Shown: positions 15,001 through 20,213, numbered from the stretch's first letter. The stretch is DNA of 64,000 nucleotides from Eubacterium sp. (GCA_017430325.1 JAFRNE010000004.1:1-64000); one strand, 5' to 3'. The notes: generated by a model not told the origin, from the letters alone. Program-made: numbers and translations.

Positions 15001-16127
15001 TTATCAGAATCGTAATACTTCTGATACTGAATATGTGTAACCTTTAATGTTGTTTCAGAGGTTGCTGTATTACCATCAGCATCCTTTACATGGACATAAT
15101 ATGTGCCATGCTCTGATCCTGATAAAACATGTGCGAGTTCTGTATCTGTATTTACCACAGCACTATCCAGTGCTTCCCAACTTGTAATATTTACACTTGA
15201 AGATTCTGTAGAAAAACAGTAATCCTTGACACCTGCTTCAGCATCAGCTGCAACAGCTGTAAGAACACCGTTATCACCGGTGAAAGACTTTATCGTAGGG
15301 GCTGTTACATCTTCTACTATACGATAGTTATCATCAGACAGAGAAACTACATTACCTGGATTGTAAAGAGCTTCTGCCTCATCTGTAGGAACAGCCTGTA
15401 CGGTAAAATAGTAATTTCCATACTTTGTTATATCCTGATTCTGTGACAGATCACATTCAGCATATGTATTGTTTGTATTATCTGTAAATGTTGTTTCATA
15501 TATAGGGGTATTATTGCCTTCTTTATAAAGCTTAAAGGCATATGAAACAGATCCATCAGCAACACCATTATTGCTGGTGGTTGTACTTGTAACCTTATCC
15601 CACTTTGCTACCGTTTTTGCATCATTCCATGTAAGGTTAGTCGGATCACTAAAGGTTCCTTTAGCTACTCTGAAGCCAAAATTTCCATAAAAATCTTCGT
15701 AAGAATCTTCACCACACTCAAATAAATATGCTACATAATATCCTGAAATGTTATCAGATGGTTTAATATCCCATTTAGTTGTACCATTCTCACCCCACTC
15801 AAGCATCCATTCTATTGCCTCATCCGGGTCCGGTTTTCCAGGTTTATCGCTAGTACCTGTAAAAATTCCAAGATTTGTTATCGGACTGAGTGTTGTATCG
15901 ACCGTAAACTCGATATCATCACCATAGTAAATGAGCGGCGAACTCTCATTAATCCCCGACTCTCCCAGCGAAATATCACTGCCATTCATTTTGATTATTA
16001 TAGATTGCTCCTGGTCATCATCCCCCAAAGCATATACAGCGCTTATCGCCTTTCCTGAAAATGAATTTACAATGACTAAGCTTAGACAAAGCAGTAATGC
16101 CGTAAATCTCTTTATAGTTTTATTCAT
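1..16127 (-). CDS. Giant secreted multi-domain surface protein (YDG/MBG and InlB-type repeats), C-terminus beyond window
   Basis: One stop-free frame runs from an ATG at 16127 to the left edge, at least 5,375 codons. I confirmed the frame at about 15,050, 10,080, 5,100, 2,460 and 5. A GGGGGT ribosome site precedes the start. Residues 1-33 form a Sec signal peptide: Lys/Arg, a Leu/Val-rich core, then a likely cut after AVYA. Next come Ig-like and MBG-like segments (ITANNVNLSYGDAAP near residue 540). From about residue 1215 to 2540 there are repeats of the InlB B / Listeria-Bacteroides type with YY-L-Q and GW signatures. More MBG-like repeats cover about 2540-4500. YDG repeats (KVYDGTALEKDSYKL) run from about 4520 to the edge. 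Families of this kind are cell-surface adhesins or wall proteins; the ligand is unknown. Any wall anchor lies outside the window. It is separated from rplT by a terminator and is probably transcribed alone; I see no confident promoter. Confidence 0.93.
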   Translation of the reverse strand, partial: MNKTIKRFTALLLCLSLVIVNSFSGKAISAVYALGDDDQEQSIIIKMNGSDISLGESGINESSPLIYYGDDIEFTVDTTLSPITNLGIFTGTSDKPGKPDPDEAIEWMLEWGENGTTKWDIKPSDNISGYYVAYLFECGEDSYEDFYGNFGFRVAKGTFSDPTNLTWNDAKTVAKWDKVTSTTTSNNGVADGSVSYAFKLYKEGNNTPIYETTFTDNTNNTYAECDLSQNQDITKYGNYYFTVQAVPTDEAEALYNPGNVVSLSDDNYRIVEDVTAPTIKSFTGDNGVLTAVAADAEAGVKDYCFSTESSSVNITSWEALDSAVVNTDTELAHVLSGSEHGTYYVHVKDADGNTATSETTLKVTHIQYQKYYDSDNGLYTKNTFIVGDSIVLETPIRSGYEFAGWLNGENPVTASNITAGGDYTLTANWTRSAYQIKTQPVGFTDQTYDGQTRTLTAEVGDDVVGTISWTWYKVGAGEGGANLAIPGGEGKTTSLNVKDVADSGTYYAVATVTLSDGEVSTVNITSDTATVAINKRELTITANNVNLSYGDAAPDSYSYTYTGLIEGEESVLTGSFTSSYTAGDPAGTYEIAENQENTFAAGNYDITVVKGTLTVSPKTGGESVVVALADSNDASVTYNGTPYTPEVTVKDNGNDIAPENYTVNYSNNTNAGTATIIIVFKNNYSGEKSINFEIIKAAAEASIVFEQGSESGATLVTSWPYGTPVSYTASQDGIRIKANTTSDSEYINYYFLDSENNDITANGIPKNAGTYKVYVVIPETDNYQAVSTADSPVTFTIEKRQLDIMITGGYTHIFDGEEHTFTNGGYTLVNGTSFAPGEEFVDVEILGSITDVGMPLVGKFTATPNQLMDLDNNYVINIIPDNENNGDKIIITPQKLDTPTGLKWSKDVNEIGVAEWNGVSRGDMVSSYTVSLYRKGSDTADDVLVKSYTVDSVSHDFTDDIKNDIAALNADAEDKKAYDYYFTVSVSAKGNGNYETSETASGRNTAVMHTALVYNEKLEGINSISMGENSDGYIIMLQGETVNVTVGLETGYTNPLSYSDTDALSVKNPNSTSTSITLNDAITTSYDKITFISKADDDSPVIEMFTGETSSDGERVYIGFTASDSRDLTKWMISTSSVKPSASDSAWNNIAQADITNDTDSQRVKILYDKTKTEVTTGGENTYYAYVMDSAGNITQSEPLHVYVINFNKGNGDATGTMNSVFKVEDVSLTLPELKYVYPGYSFVNWKTATSTYGDKAVYSVNASDTLTAQWTDKLYSYTVEYYLQNTEGVYPETATKSAVFNCAYNTSVGPNTNAIRLHDEGFTLDADKSDTKTIDDDNIVLKLYYTRNQYNLKYVLTNPDNTVTETTNRVYYGAPVMELAKTELSGYLFIGWTYSDIGTKPATMPAYDLTATAHYKALSGVYYINYYLQDVTNPNQYNLFSSEMIESAQGNVIDSSIDHVSDMEGFTCVAHHSIYTESEPAGYFTVEPEDLAAYNLEQDPTVQATTNLNLNFYFNRNVYDLTFNLWNSEERTRIVYTRTWQVKYGTPIVPADYINDNAENWDTLAQAVGVDTENYKVSNISSWSTGITAPDTMPAGHVTVFRQYIPNLRDKFKVELYLQKADASYPADPDKMITYDGTIGDTVNVGAGDEFDVNSEEFEYYIPYYNCAYSIDEDNENAKLSGVVVDTSTDNPMLVLKVYLKRTVITATIEYIYKDINGVEHSFARVTRTGLWSPTNNTGNQFTFDPFLYFYGNTAETDETTGGVTANVNGVSPLEYNFNQSIRDGVEYNCAVSTYRYCNYTSSATTYSDVTNAVNWYFGYPYGYNGHNSSCYVKVYYTEIDVSKSYCFDFVMNKSVDDRYLAGETRVVPITYTGDLGHGEKTYKLREANLSDLVDIDFTYGAENPDYYASNDLKRSSSASGEVKSGYEAVEINGRTFYITNNEVGDNYIYFANTSNTYYPGRYASASYSAEIQGCIPFVTEWLNAYKERNADESTSPRDTKAAALGVYNRSNTVINRVNTDGTVPNQTVTVNFTYGDVYNLYINLLQTSGQTINRNHQYAKGSYITYANIMNNIAQEDFAARNGYEIKWYLDSNYTQPLELEDGEEATKVIFSNIQGDKYVYGRYEKKKIIHHLYTYYMTTDPDAPYLTIDDVRNDQGVIEGYTKTTTSAQVTYKDEENHDLTVTVKTDTYYKGDELVLKDIEIPGIAYSEITLTDDDIESYHVDGFYYDEANPDNKTYAYCEHSSVKFHIYYARNKHTLKIDNKYDKDNVVGSYIKRYGYTVTVQDPEKHGYLFDHWKVSKIVETDDGEGNITETHVELGYDVVISDADDSGMRSFIMPDDSIILEAVWEETAFDSVIRHYFQTENQSYYTSLYDEIQNAAGTGTDVTVTDFGAGKKYTINGTEIIETDAEFFSKPVKLYFSAENAEVSGTTYTMDPSDLVMATNVITAYSNDVLTVNDYVVPTGEGEDLNMFSFDFMNVVDTEEGTISHKDGVTKTDEDDQTEFTAVYGMDLDYFYTRKADLVIETAAFTTEGSETGLTLSGDGTYLYGKTVTVSASLGKGYTFKGWYYAADVLKNYDPSSNKSLSEYELDSDKLSIATPIALYTDTSPYEFDIRLTESKAYVAVSVPDRVDEPIVTVSGKNEYTYGYSNSSDNKLTAVVDFGDEADPDNLVVKSYQWYIYNEATEKFDIIAGATSGVYNFETGKNAGDYIYKCKVVVENINNGRSAEAESDAYKVTVNKKELTVSITDYSGYYDGEYHNITATVGGLVKNDKAVIYYSTEELTEDNYLTSGKPLTGADPFAGIKDVKVNDSGEVIPTDVYIYVVSADQEHSNYNNVAGQGGVTLSPKTVTITTNASAGRFERLYDGTVDISGSVSEEGTDKYKIAHGGYLKISGLTASDIASGESNNMFVDFTGTYNDKNVNKASKITLTNMRLVDGTGNPNFNYVIPKQLDIQGVILKVPVTVVWPEESERVFTYTGSPQVLEPTGVVVDEPSNTALADEISTFTINTAGAKVNVNLDGSKYTATAGITIASPYLMSNYKVEKTTCQFTIVPRTIYVKPDDDTVTYDGKQHGLDTFTLYESDQNTEYTLPSGFTAESYTYGHKYKDAGEYTITATGLVIKSGQIDESYNYDIKYLAGNLTIDKKKVKISKIKADDKSYDGTVAATLDFTDAIIDAAVEGETLVIGSTITGQFATPDQGTDKTVSIAYGAAPIAAGDDNTKLANYVFDGLNSQKTATADITGDNVAINTTDVTGVYGENLSSLFSFTYGKDFTDETFVPNTTDKVVDGAPSYKVIPDGKTTPVDYASNLPAGSYKIVVVTDGSDDKVVTGMSCDNYTFVEGTRGTLTINPRPVAIQEVVDGTVYGYEKVVKTYDGNTSVKTSVKNTGTNKYYRFTGTSGEGPSGIVFDDAVDIDEYTAAYNSEDVSDPNNITVTGITLTNPNYILKTADGNEVNTTLVLHNAAINKKELTVKVSDKTITYGDETPAASSFAITITGFVNNETKAVLDTVPTISCEYDSTDPAKRNAGTYTVTPTGGADNNYSFNYTNGNATLTVNKAVLAVVADDKSFTYSEGTVPKWTGEIYTAGYTKGSTVYTGLKYNDDANTVIQGSPAFACADTATVYTLPGTYTITAAEGTLASSVTVGGNQYSNYEFAYINGTLTVNKKSITVSGITINSKVYDGTTNVDAKKLVLPTANSTNYNGVDERDMESAGIVVPDASKMKYSDKNVGNRTVSLTYVDKGTTKYAYTLNEYLAARYTLNEADSQSTIENAVITKAPLTIKADDIPVSPAVFYYGYPIPEYTASYDGFVIGETKDVLGGQLVLTCDYQAESGASYSTVAEYTITPSGNTSDNYEITYVPGKLIVTANEFSKPVVLWSDTEPGVITWTKPENIGNVYVSAYQLTLYRADNATGEYTEVENSTVYKVASELTLTNGVYTYDYHGLLEGQTGIYKVQVTAVSSSNSNVKDSKNDLDTADITYSTLVTVQFADDDVSQAGQGTDTNTTINGNSTSYIMVAGDSDFQYTAVLKGYKDTNNDGVIDCTGYDVKSVASSNDKLTITTGNKLQGSGTVYQGGKASAGFDIATTSATITVTLEAIPAEVTAGLSFTDDPDATYKEITYGYTEGPEILCNVGLGSYDDGIHLTTADYTYTYNWKVKRVKQETTSLWSGETTGPEMVFPKDMKTYASGYYVECTVTATRVDNGLSTTNVVYKEKYVKVRKAQFNPSVVMADWKYGKTRSVPNLDSEHPEINDPNYGVTYYYSSVRDSEEYTTTIPKDVGTYYVKAIINATENYEKFDMPNINATEFHITQAKLAKPDGALQASPSAPYGGVSWKSVVAPKENAGAGGDSDSKIIPTYVVNLYENSEDSTTGGVLKKTETLSPGDIASELTLMIEDWSDVMSAETGYYYFTIQAISDNQVNCADSDLYVSGTINISRIIVDDRNDIFYDGNPITLSLDPKPPAGDSFRWFKDGVEIPGATGETYQLTNVSESGKYSCIVTENGVSLEYSTIDVIKINRRPITITTDGGEKIYDGTPLTKNVVTGDSKNYTITFTGKAVQNTRDGQIEYICYDPIVPGDESTIDITGTQTVKGTSLNIYTISIEGVPANISESGTVNLGNYVITSNLGTLEVTKKTLTITADSAAKTYDGTSLTVNTYTYGSGNNDSLAVGDSIESVTITGSQTVAGTSYNTPSEAIIKNASGMDVTASYEISYANGTLEVTKRPITITADSAEKVYDGTALEKDSYKLTVDNGEITGELTTGNTIKSTGDSITSVTVTGSQTVAGSSDNVPSAAVIKRGNEDVTESYAITYTNGTLEVTKKPITITADDASKTYDGTALTKNSYTNSTLATGDGIESVTITGSQTFVGTSNNVPSAAVIKNAAEDDVTTSYEITYANGTLEVTKKALKITAASETREYNATPLTNDGYSFTGLVNDDSIVSITVSGSQTVVGKGSNTPSAAVIKNKAGTEVTNSYEIEYVNGTLEVTKRPITITADSDTKVYDGTALEKDSYKLTADNGATTGELTTGNTINSTGDSIESVTVAGSQTVVGSSTNVPSAVVIKNAADEDVTASYDITYANGTLEVTKRPITITADSDTKVYDGTALEKNSYKLTADNGATTGELTTGNTINSTGDSIESVTVSGSQTVAESSDNVPSAAVIKNAAGTDVTASYDITYANGTLKVTKRPITITADSDTKVYDGTALVKDSYKLTDDNGATTGELTTGNTINSTGDSITSVTVTGSQIVAGSSDNVPSAAVIKNAAGTEDVTASYEITYTNGTLTVTVKSITLTAADVSKTYDGTALTCADCTDDSYLTDEVKTGLSKTDGTGLLGYGDRLDSIKYEGSVTTFDDNTTVKNNIISSAVIKNASDK
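250..2250 (-). repeat. Tandem YDG-domain repeats in the giant protein gene
   Basis: Near-identical coding units repeat head to tail. The landmark AAACCTTTGTATCACTATCT begins at 524, 821 and 1118, giving an exact 297-base (99-codon) period. Shorter diverged units of about 230-260 bases lie between 1200 and 1900, and another long unit falls near 1916. Each unit encodes ITITAD, then K-YDGTAL, then SVTVTGSQTV, then NVPSAAVIKNA, then ITYANGTLEVTKR. The high identity at DNA level implies recent duplication or gene conversion. Confidence 0.9.
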
Positions 16128-16292
16128 ATGACTACCCCCGTATTCTAAAAAATAAACCAAATTATTATATTGCTTTGGTTTTTCTAAAGTTACTCTTATA
16201 CCTGCGCAACATAACAATCTGGTTTGTCATGTATTTGAACATAGTACTACCTACACTACATCATATCAAAGGAAGTGCAACAAAAGCGCAAC

Positions 16293-16322
16293 AAAAAACG
16301 GTATCTTTTCAGATACCGTTTT
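16293..16322 (-). terminator. Intrinsic terminator of infC-rpmI-rplT
   Basis: A 12-bp perfect stem (AAAACGGTATCT with AGATACCGTTTT, loop of four) lies just after the rplT stop and is followed on the minus strand by a run of T. It separates the ribosomal operon from the giant surface-protein gene. Confidence 0.9.
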
Positions 16323-16340
16323 CTAAATCAATCGTTCTGA

Positions 16341-16697
16341 CTAAGCAAGCTTAGCCTTAGCAACTTCTACAAGCTTAGCGAAGCCTTCTGGATCGCTGAT
16401 AGCCATCTCTGAAAGCATCTTACGGTTGATATCAACCTCTGCAAGCTTAAGACCATGCATAAGTCTGCTGTAAGAAATACCATTGATACGTGCAGCTGCG
16501 TTGATACGAGCGATCCAGAGCTTTCTGAAATCTCTCTTTCTCTCACGTCTGCCAGCGAATGATGAAGCAAGCGCTCTCATAACTGACTGCTTAGCAACTC
16601 TGTACTGCTTTGATCTTGCTCCTCTGTAGCCCTTAGCGAGCTTAAGTGTTCTATTGTGCTTCTTCTTGGCGTTAACGCCACCCTTAATTCTTGCCAT
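16341..16697 (-). CDS. rplT: 50S ribosomal protein L20
   Basis: The 118-residue product has the usual L20 length and a very basic N-terminus ([20 protein letters not shown]), followed by conserved blocks such as [18 protein letters not shown] and [18 protein letters not shown]20 binds 23S rRNA early in 50S assembly. It also represses its own operon by binding the leader upstream of infC, which is present here. It is the last gene of infC-rpmI-rplT and has an AGGAGG ribosome site. The identification is secure. Confidence 0.98.
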   Translation of the reverse strand: MARIKGGVNAKKKHNRTLKLAKGYRGARSKQYRVAKQSVMRALASSFAGRRERKRDFRKLWIARINAAARINGISYSRLMHGLKLAEVDINRKMLSEMAISDPEGFAKLVEVAKAKLA

Positions 16698-16779
16698 TTT
16701 AATTATCCTCCTAAAATAAACCTGTAATGTTCATTCATATTTGCGGCAATTACCGCATACAGATCAAAAAAGCCCTAAA

Positions 16780-16977
16780 CTACATGTAAGGTAAGATCTT
16801 CTTCATTACCTTGCTGTTTGTACTGTCTGTCATAGTTGCTTTTCTGAGATTTCTCTTTCTCTTGGTTGTCTTCTTAGTAAGGATGTGGCTCTTGTAAGCC
16901 TTGTTTCTCTTTAACTTTCCTGTACCTGTCTTCTGAAAACGCTTTGCTGCAGCCTTCTTTGTCTTTAACTTTGGCAT
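16780..16977 (-). CDS. rpmI: 50S ribosomal protein L35
   Basis: The 65-residue basic protein begins [14 protein letters not shown] and contains [20 protein letters not shown], both typical of L35. Its length is standard. It sits between infC and rplT in the conserved order, with an AAGGAGGA ribosome site ahead of the ATG. It is a structural component of the large ribosomal subunit. Confidence 0.98.
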   Translation of the reverse strand: MPKLKTKKAAAKRFQKTGTGKLKRNKAYKSHILTKKTTKRKRNLRKATMTDSTNSKVMKKILPYM

Positions 16978-17009
16978 TATTTTATCCTCCTTAAATGCAT
17001 CTATCTTTT

Positions 17010-17513
17010 TCAGTGTTTTGCAGCAAGGAACATAGACATGCTCCTGCCTTCAAACTTAGCCGCCTTATCGACGGTAGATATATCTGAAAGCTTCTCCGCA
17101 AAATCATCAAGAACCTTCTTGCTCTGATTTACGTACGCAAGCTCTCTTCCTCTGAATCTGAGTGTGACTTTAACTCTGTCACCCTTACTAAGGAACTTAC
17201 GAGCCATATTCACCTTTGTATTGAGGTCGTTAACATCAATATTTGGTGAAAGCCTTACTTCCTTGATCTCTACGATCTTCTGCTTCTTCTTCTGTTCCTT
17301 CTCCTTACGCATCATCTCGTAACGGAATTTGCTGTAATCAACGATCTTGCAAACAGGTGGCTTCGCATTTGGTGAAACCCTTACAAGATCAAGCTCAGCC
17401 TCTTCTGCTGCAGCGAGTGCGTCCTTAAGGGACATAACACCGAGCTGGTTGCCCTCTGCTCCGATCACCCTTACTTCTCTGTCTCTGATCTGTTCGTTAA
17501 TTAAGTACTCTAT
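17010..17513 (-). CDS. infC: Translation initiation factor IF-3 (probable AUA start)
   Basis: IF-3 binds the 30S subunit, prevents premature 50S joining and checks start codons. The N-domain ([20 protein letters not shown]), the lysine-rich linker ([14 protein letters not shown]) and the C-domain ([19 protein letters not shown]) are all present. No ATG lies at the 5' end. A TTG at 17528 would extend the frame, but it overlaps the only ribosome site, GGAGGG at 17526-17521. Seven bases beyond that site is ATA at 17513-17511, giving Met-Glu-Tyr-Leu-Ile-Asn-Glu. Rare AUN start codons on infC are known from E. coli (AUU) and let IF-3 repress its own synthesis, so I place the start at ATA (167 residues). 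The operon is infC-rpmI-rplT under an L20 leader. Confidence 0.95.
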   Translation of the reverse strand: MEYLINEQIRDREVRVIGAEGNQLGVMSLKDALAAAEEAELDLVRVSPNAKPPVCKIVDYSKFRYEMMRKEKEQKKKQKIVEIKEVRLSPNIDVNDLNTKVNMARKFLSKGDRVKVTLRFRGRELAYVNQSKKVLDDFAEKLSDISTVDKAAKFEGRSMSMFLAAKH

Positions 17514-17528
17514 TGCTTTGCCCTCCAA

Positions 17529-17682
17529 TAAAAAAATGATGGACAGTATCCACCATTAACAAACTCTCCGGACTTCCAACGATCTTCGATCATCATTCGA
17601 AACCCTTTAGAAAAGCTTATTTAACCTGAGTCATCTTTGATGCTGAGGTGAGAGTGGATACTCTGCTTTGTTTTCAACATGA
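17529..17682 (-). ncRNA. L20 leader (autoregulatory attenuator of infC operon)
   Basis: The roughly 150-nt untranslated leader lies between the promoter and infC. The segment CAGAGTATCCAC (17665-17654) can pair over nine bases with GTGGATACT (17553-17545). The second segment is also part of a terminator hairpin ending at 17530. The two foldings exclude each other, as expected for the L20-binding leader known in Firmicutes infC operons. The identification rests on position and on this pairing; I did not match a covariance model. Confidence 0.8.
17530..17556 (-). terminator. Attenuator hairpin in the infC leader
   Basis: On the minus strand ATGGTGGA (17556-17549) pairs with TCCATCAT (17543-17536) around the loop TACTG, with one G-U pair, and a run of seven T follows. 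It ends just before the infC ribosome site, so it would cut off infC-rpmI-rplT transcription when formed. Confidence 0.8.
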
Positions 17683-17685
17683 CAT

Positions 17686-17714
17686 AAGATATCACATCAT
17701 GGCAGCTATGTCAA
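17686..17714 (-). promoter_or_regulatory. Promoter of the infC operon
   Basis: A perfect -35 TTGACA (17714-17709) and a -10 TATCTT (17691-17686) are separated by 17 bases. Transcription would start a few bases downstream, at the 5' end of the L20 leader. The -35 box lies within a long inverted repeat. Confidence 0.75.
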
Positions 17715-17738
17715 ATACTTTTTTGACAAGCTGCCATG
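17698..17738. repeat. 41-bp inverted repeat over the infC promoter
   Basis: The arms CATGGCAGCT (17698-17707) and AGCTGCCATG (17729-17738) are perfect. Inside them TGTCAA and TTGACA form a second paired layer. It lies between the stop of the sigma-factor gene and the infC promoter and contains the -35 box. No T-run follows it on either strand, so it does not look like a simple terminator. It may be an operator or a transcript-end structure. Confidence 0.6.
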
Positions 17739-17752
17739 CTATTCATCATATA

Positions 17753-19840
17753 TTAATTACCATAGAGATATTTTCTCTGAAAATCATTTACTTCTCCGCC
17801 CAATACATTCATTATGCAGATCGATTTATCAGAAACATAGCCTTTCTCTCTGGCGTATGCATCAAAACCATACGACCCGAATTCGTCATAAGTTGTTCCT
17901 TCATCAAAGTGTTCCTTATTAATAGTATTATCTGTGTATATCACTTCGCTGTAATCGGTACCATCTATTGCCCACCAGCTTTGATAGAGGTATGAATCAT
18001 AGTATAAGTCAGCCAGATCAGATTTTGCTATCTCATAGAAACCACTGATATCTGAAGAAAGTGGATAATCATGTATCATCAGATATTTGTGTCCATCAAT
18101 TTCTGTAATACACAGCTTCTTAAATTCATAAACACTATCCTGCTCATATATTTCCTGTACCTGGCTGTCACCTGCGAACAAAGTATTATCGCGTGTAAGT
18201 TTCACTTCGCCTTCTGACACTTCATACAATTCTGCAATCGCACGGTTTGTATTAACACCATTATTATCTATCGCACCTGTTCCTCGAATTACGATCATTT
18301 CAGACTTACCATCGGCATCAAAATCTTCCACAGACGCATAATAAATACCTCTTAGATCAACGCCGTAATTTATATTGTCTCTGTCAGGAATTGATGTAAC
18401 ATCAAGGTATTCACTGTTCTTCAAAAGCTGACCTGTAGCTTTATCGTATACATATGTAGAATATACGACATACTGATCTCCGGCCCTAGAATAATTATCC
18501 TGACCAGGATCATATATTCCATATTCCGGTATCAGAACCTTCTCAAGGTATTCCGTAAGCTGACTATCTTCTGCACCGGCCGCTTCTGTTACAGCTTCGG
18601 TTGATGCTGTATCTTCAGTTGATACTTCTGTAGCTTCTGTAGATGCCTCGGTATCTTCTGTCGCAATCTGTTCGGTATCATCAGTTATCACTGTCTGTTC
18701 ACTGGTTACATCTACCTTACCACCGGATGGATCTAAAGCATACTCTGTATATAAAGACTTATCATCTTTTATATCTTCTTTTTTATCGTCATTTGTGAGT
18801 GCGATTATTCCGGCAACAAGACCACCAACTATAACTGTTCCAGCCACTGCCGCAACCACCTTGCCTGCAACCGTACTGAGGAATCCGGTCTTACCTGCTG
18901 TTGATCCTGCTGTCTTACCTGTGCCTTCCGCAACTGTCTTGCCAACATTTGCGCCGCCTACATTTGTACTTCCGGCGTTAATACCACTTAAAACATCTCC
19001 AGCATGCATACCTGAGATAACTGACGATGCCTCACCTGCGTTGCCTGCGATTGCTGCGCCTGCAGTTTCTCCGGCAGCCGCTCCGCCTGTAAGGGTTTCA
19101 CCTGCAGTACCTGCTGTCATTCCTGCAGCCGCTCCGCCCACAGCAGCTGTGCCCGCAGCAGCTGTGCCCAGAATATAACCATTAAGCTCATTTCTAAGCA
19201 GCGCTGCAAAGAGAACAACCGGTGAGAAGCTGTAAAGCTTGTAGCCCCTCTTCTGAAGCTCTTCTGCCTTAGCCTTTATCTTCTGACGGCCATAATTAAG
19301 TCTTGAGCCAACCGTGCCCTTACTGCATTCAAGCGCACCGGCAATCTCCTCGATGCTCTGGCCTTCAAGGTAAAACATGATCATGCATATTCTCTGTTCC
19401 TCTGGGAGAGAGTCGATCATCTCATTTACGATATCAGATATCTCTTTCTTTGAGTAATACTCTTCCGGATTAAAATCAGCTCTTTCCTCAACGAGAGTAT
19501 CCTGGTATTCAGCCACATCACCCTCGTCATTCACCTGATCCATCTCAGAAAAGAGGACCGGATTCTTTTTCTTCAGGTAGTTCTTCGCTGTATTTGCAAC
19601 GATCATTCCCATCCATCCCGGAAATCTTTCAGGATCCTGAAGCATCGAAAGATTCTGAAAAGCTCTCATGTACGAGTCCTGAACTACATCTGATGCTGCG
19701 TCCTCATTTTTCATATATTTTAAAGCAACATAGTATTTATTCTTGAAGGTTTTTTCATAAAGATATGAGAAGCCTTCCTGATTGCCTGATATTGCAGCTG
19801 CAACCGCATCCTTATAATTGTTAAAGATTATATTATTCAT
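17753..19840 (-). CDS. Membrane-tethered ECF-type sigma factor with extracellular C-terminal domain
   Basis: The 695-residue protein starts with an ECF sigma factor. Region 2 is at about 24-90 (DVVQDSYMRAFQNL, FPGWMGMIVANTAKNYLKKK) and region 4 at about 136-195 (SLPEEQRICMIMFYLEGQS and the helix-turn-helix ALECSKGTVGSRLNYGR). Residues 223-327 are a low-complexity Ala/Gly/Thr stretch. A membrane helix follows at 328-349 (VVAAVAGTVIVGGLVAGIIA). Residues 385-425 are Glu/Thr/Ser-rich. Residues 425-695 are predicted outside the cell and include an EF-hand-like DFDADGKSE segment. I recognise no other domain there. Direct fusion of sigma factor and sensor suggests release by proteolysis or signalling at the membrane; this is inference. 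The gene lies 52 bases after the small membrane protein gene and probably shares its transcript. Confidence 0.9.
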   Translation of the reverse strand: MNNIIFNNYKDAVAAAISGNQEGFSYLYEKTFKNKYYVALKYMKNEDAASDVVQDSYMRAFQNLSMLQDPERFPGWMGMIVANTAKNYLKKKNPVLFSEMDQVNDEGDVAEYQDTLVEERADFNPEEYYSKKEISDIVNEMIDSLPEEQRICMIMFYLEGQSIEEIAGALECSKGTVGSRLNYGRQKIKAKAEELQKRGYKLYSFSPVVLFAALLRNELNGYILGTAAAGTAAVGGAAAGMTAGTAGETLTGGAAAGETAGAAIAGNAGEASSVISGMHAGDVLSGINAGSTNVGGANVGKTVAEGTGKTAGSTAGKTGFLSTVAGKVVAAVAGTVIVGGLVAGIIALTNDDKKEDIKDDKSLYTEYALDPSGGKVDVTSEQTVITDDTEQIATEDTEASTEATEVSTEDTASTEAVTEAAGAEDSQLTEYLEKVLIPEYGIYDPGQDNYSRAGDQYVVYSTYVYDKATGQLLKNSEYLDVTSIPDRDNINYGVDLRGIYYASVEDFDADGKSEMIVIRGTGAIDNNGVNTNRAIAELYEVSEGEVKLTRDNTLFAGDSQVQEIYEQDSVYEFKKLCITEIDGHKYLMIHDYPLSSDISGFYEIAKSDLADLYYDSYLYQSWWAIDGTDYSEVIYTDNTINKEHFDEGTTYDEFGSYGFDAYAREKGYVSDKSICIMNVLGGEVNDFQRKYLYGN

Positions 19841-19892
19841 ATGCAGATCTCCTCGTACGATAATTCTTTCCGAAATGAATCATTTCCAAATA

Positions 19893-20213
19893 CTAATCTC
19901 TTGGTTTCTTAACCATCTTAACGATGCCGATTATTGAAAAAACAAATCCCATAACAAGCATTATCAAAGCTATTATAGCCGAACCGGTATCCGCTGAGCC
20001 TGTACCTACAGCATGCTTAACCTGATGCTTCAGATTGGTGAACTGACTAAACTTTGAAACCGAGATGATGAAGCATATAACGCCTATTGCAAGAAAAATA
20101 AGGCCCTTTACTCTCTCGTTCATACCTGCTCGCACCTGCTTACCTGTGTAAACCTGCTGGTTACCTGACTGAAAACTGTTTGTTCCCTGAGTGTTAATTG
20201 TTCCATTATTCAT
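19893..20213 (-). CDS. Small two-helix membrane protein upstream of the sigma factor
   Basis: The 106-residue protein has a polar Asn/Gln/Thr-rich N-terminus of about 33 residues. Two hydrophobic helices follow, at about 37-52 (LIFLAIGVICFIISVS) and 77-99 (AIIALIMLVMGFVFSIIGIV). A basic tail (KMVKKPRD) closes it. I do not recognise a family. It lies just upstream of the membrane-tethered sigma factor on the same strand with a GGAGAG ribosome site, so it may be a membrane partner or regulator. That role is inferred only from position. Confidence 0.85.
   Translation of the reverse strand: MNNGTINTQGTNSFQSGNQQVYTGKQVRAGMNERVKGLIFLAIGVICFIISVSKFSQFTNLKHQVKHAVGTGSADTGSAIIALIMLVMGFVFSIIGIVKMVKKPRD

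Noticed and set aside
16140..16290. Possible c-di-GMP riboswitch ahead of the giant surface-protein gene
   Set aside because: Only a vague GACAAACC resemblance was seen. The conserved aptamer blocks are missing.
18795..19178. Plus-strand Ala/Pro-rich frame of 127 codons
   Set aside because: It is the antisense of the Ala/Gly-rich linker of the sigma-factor fusion, with no start signals.
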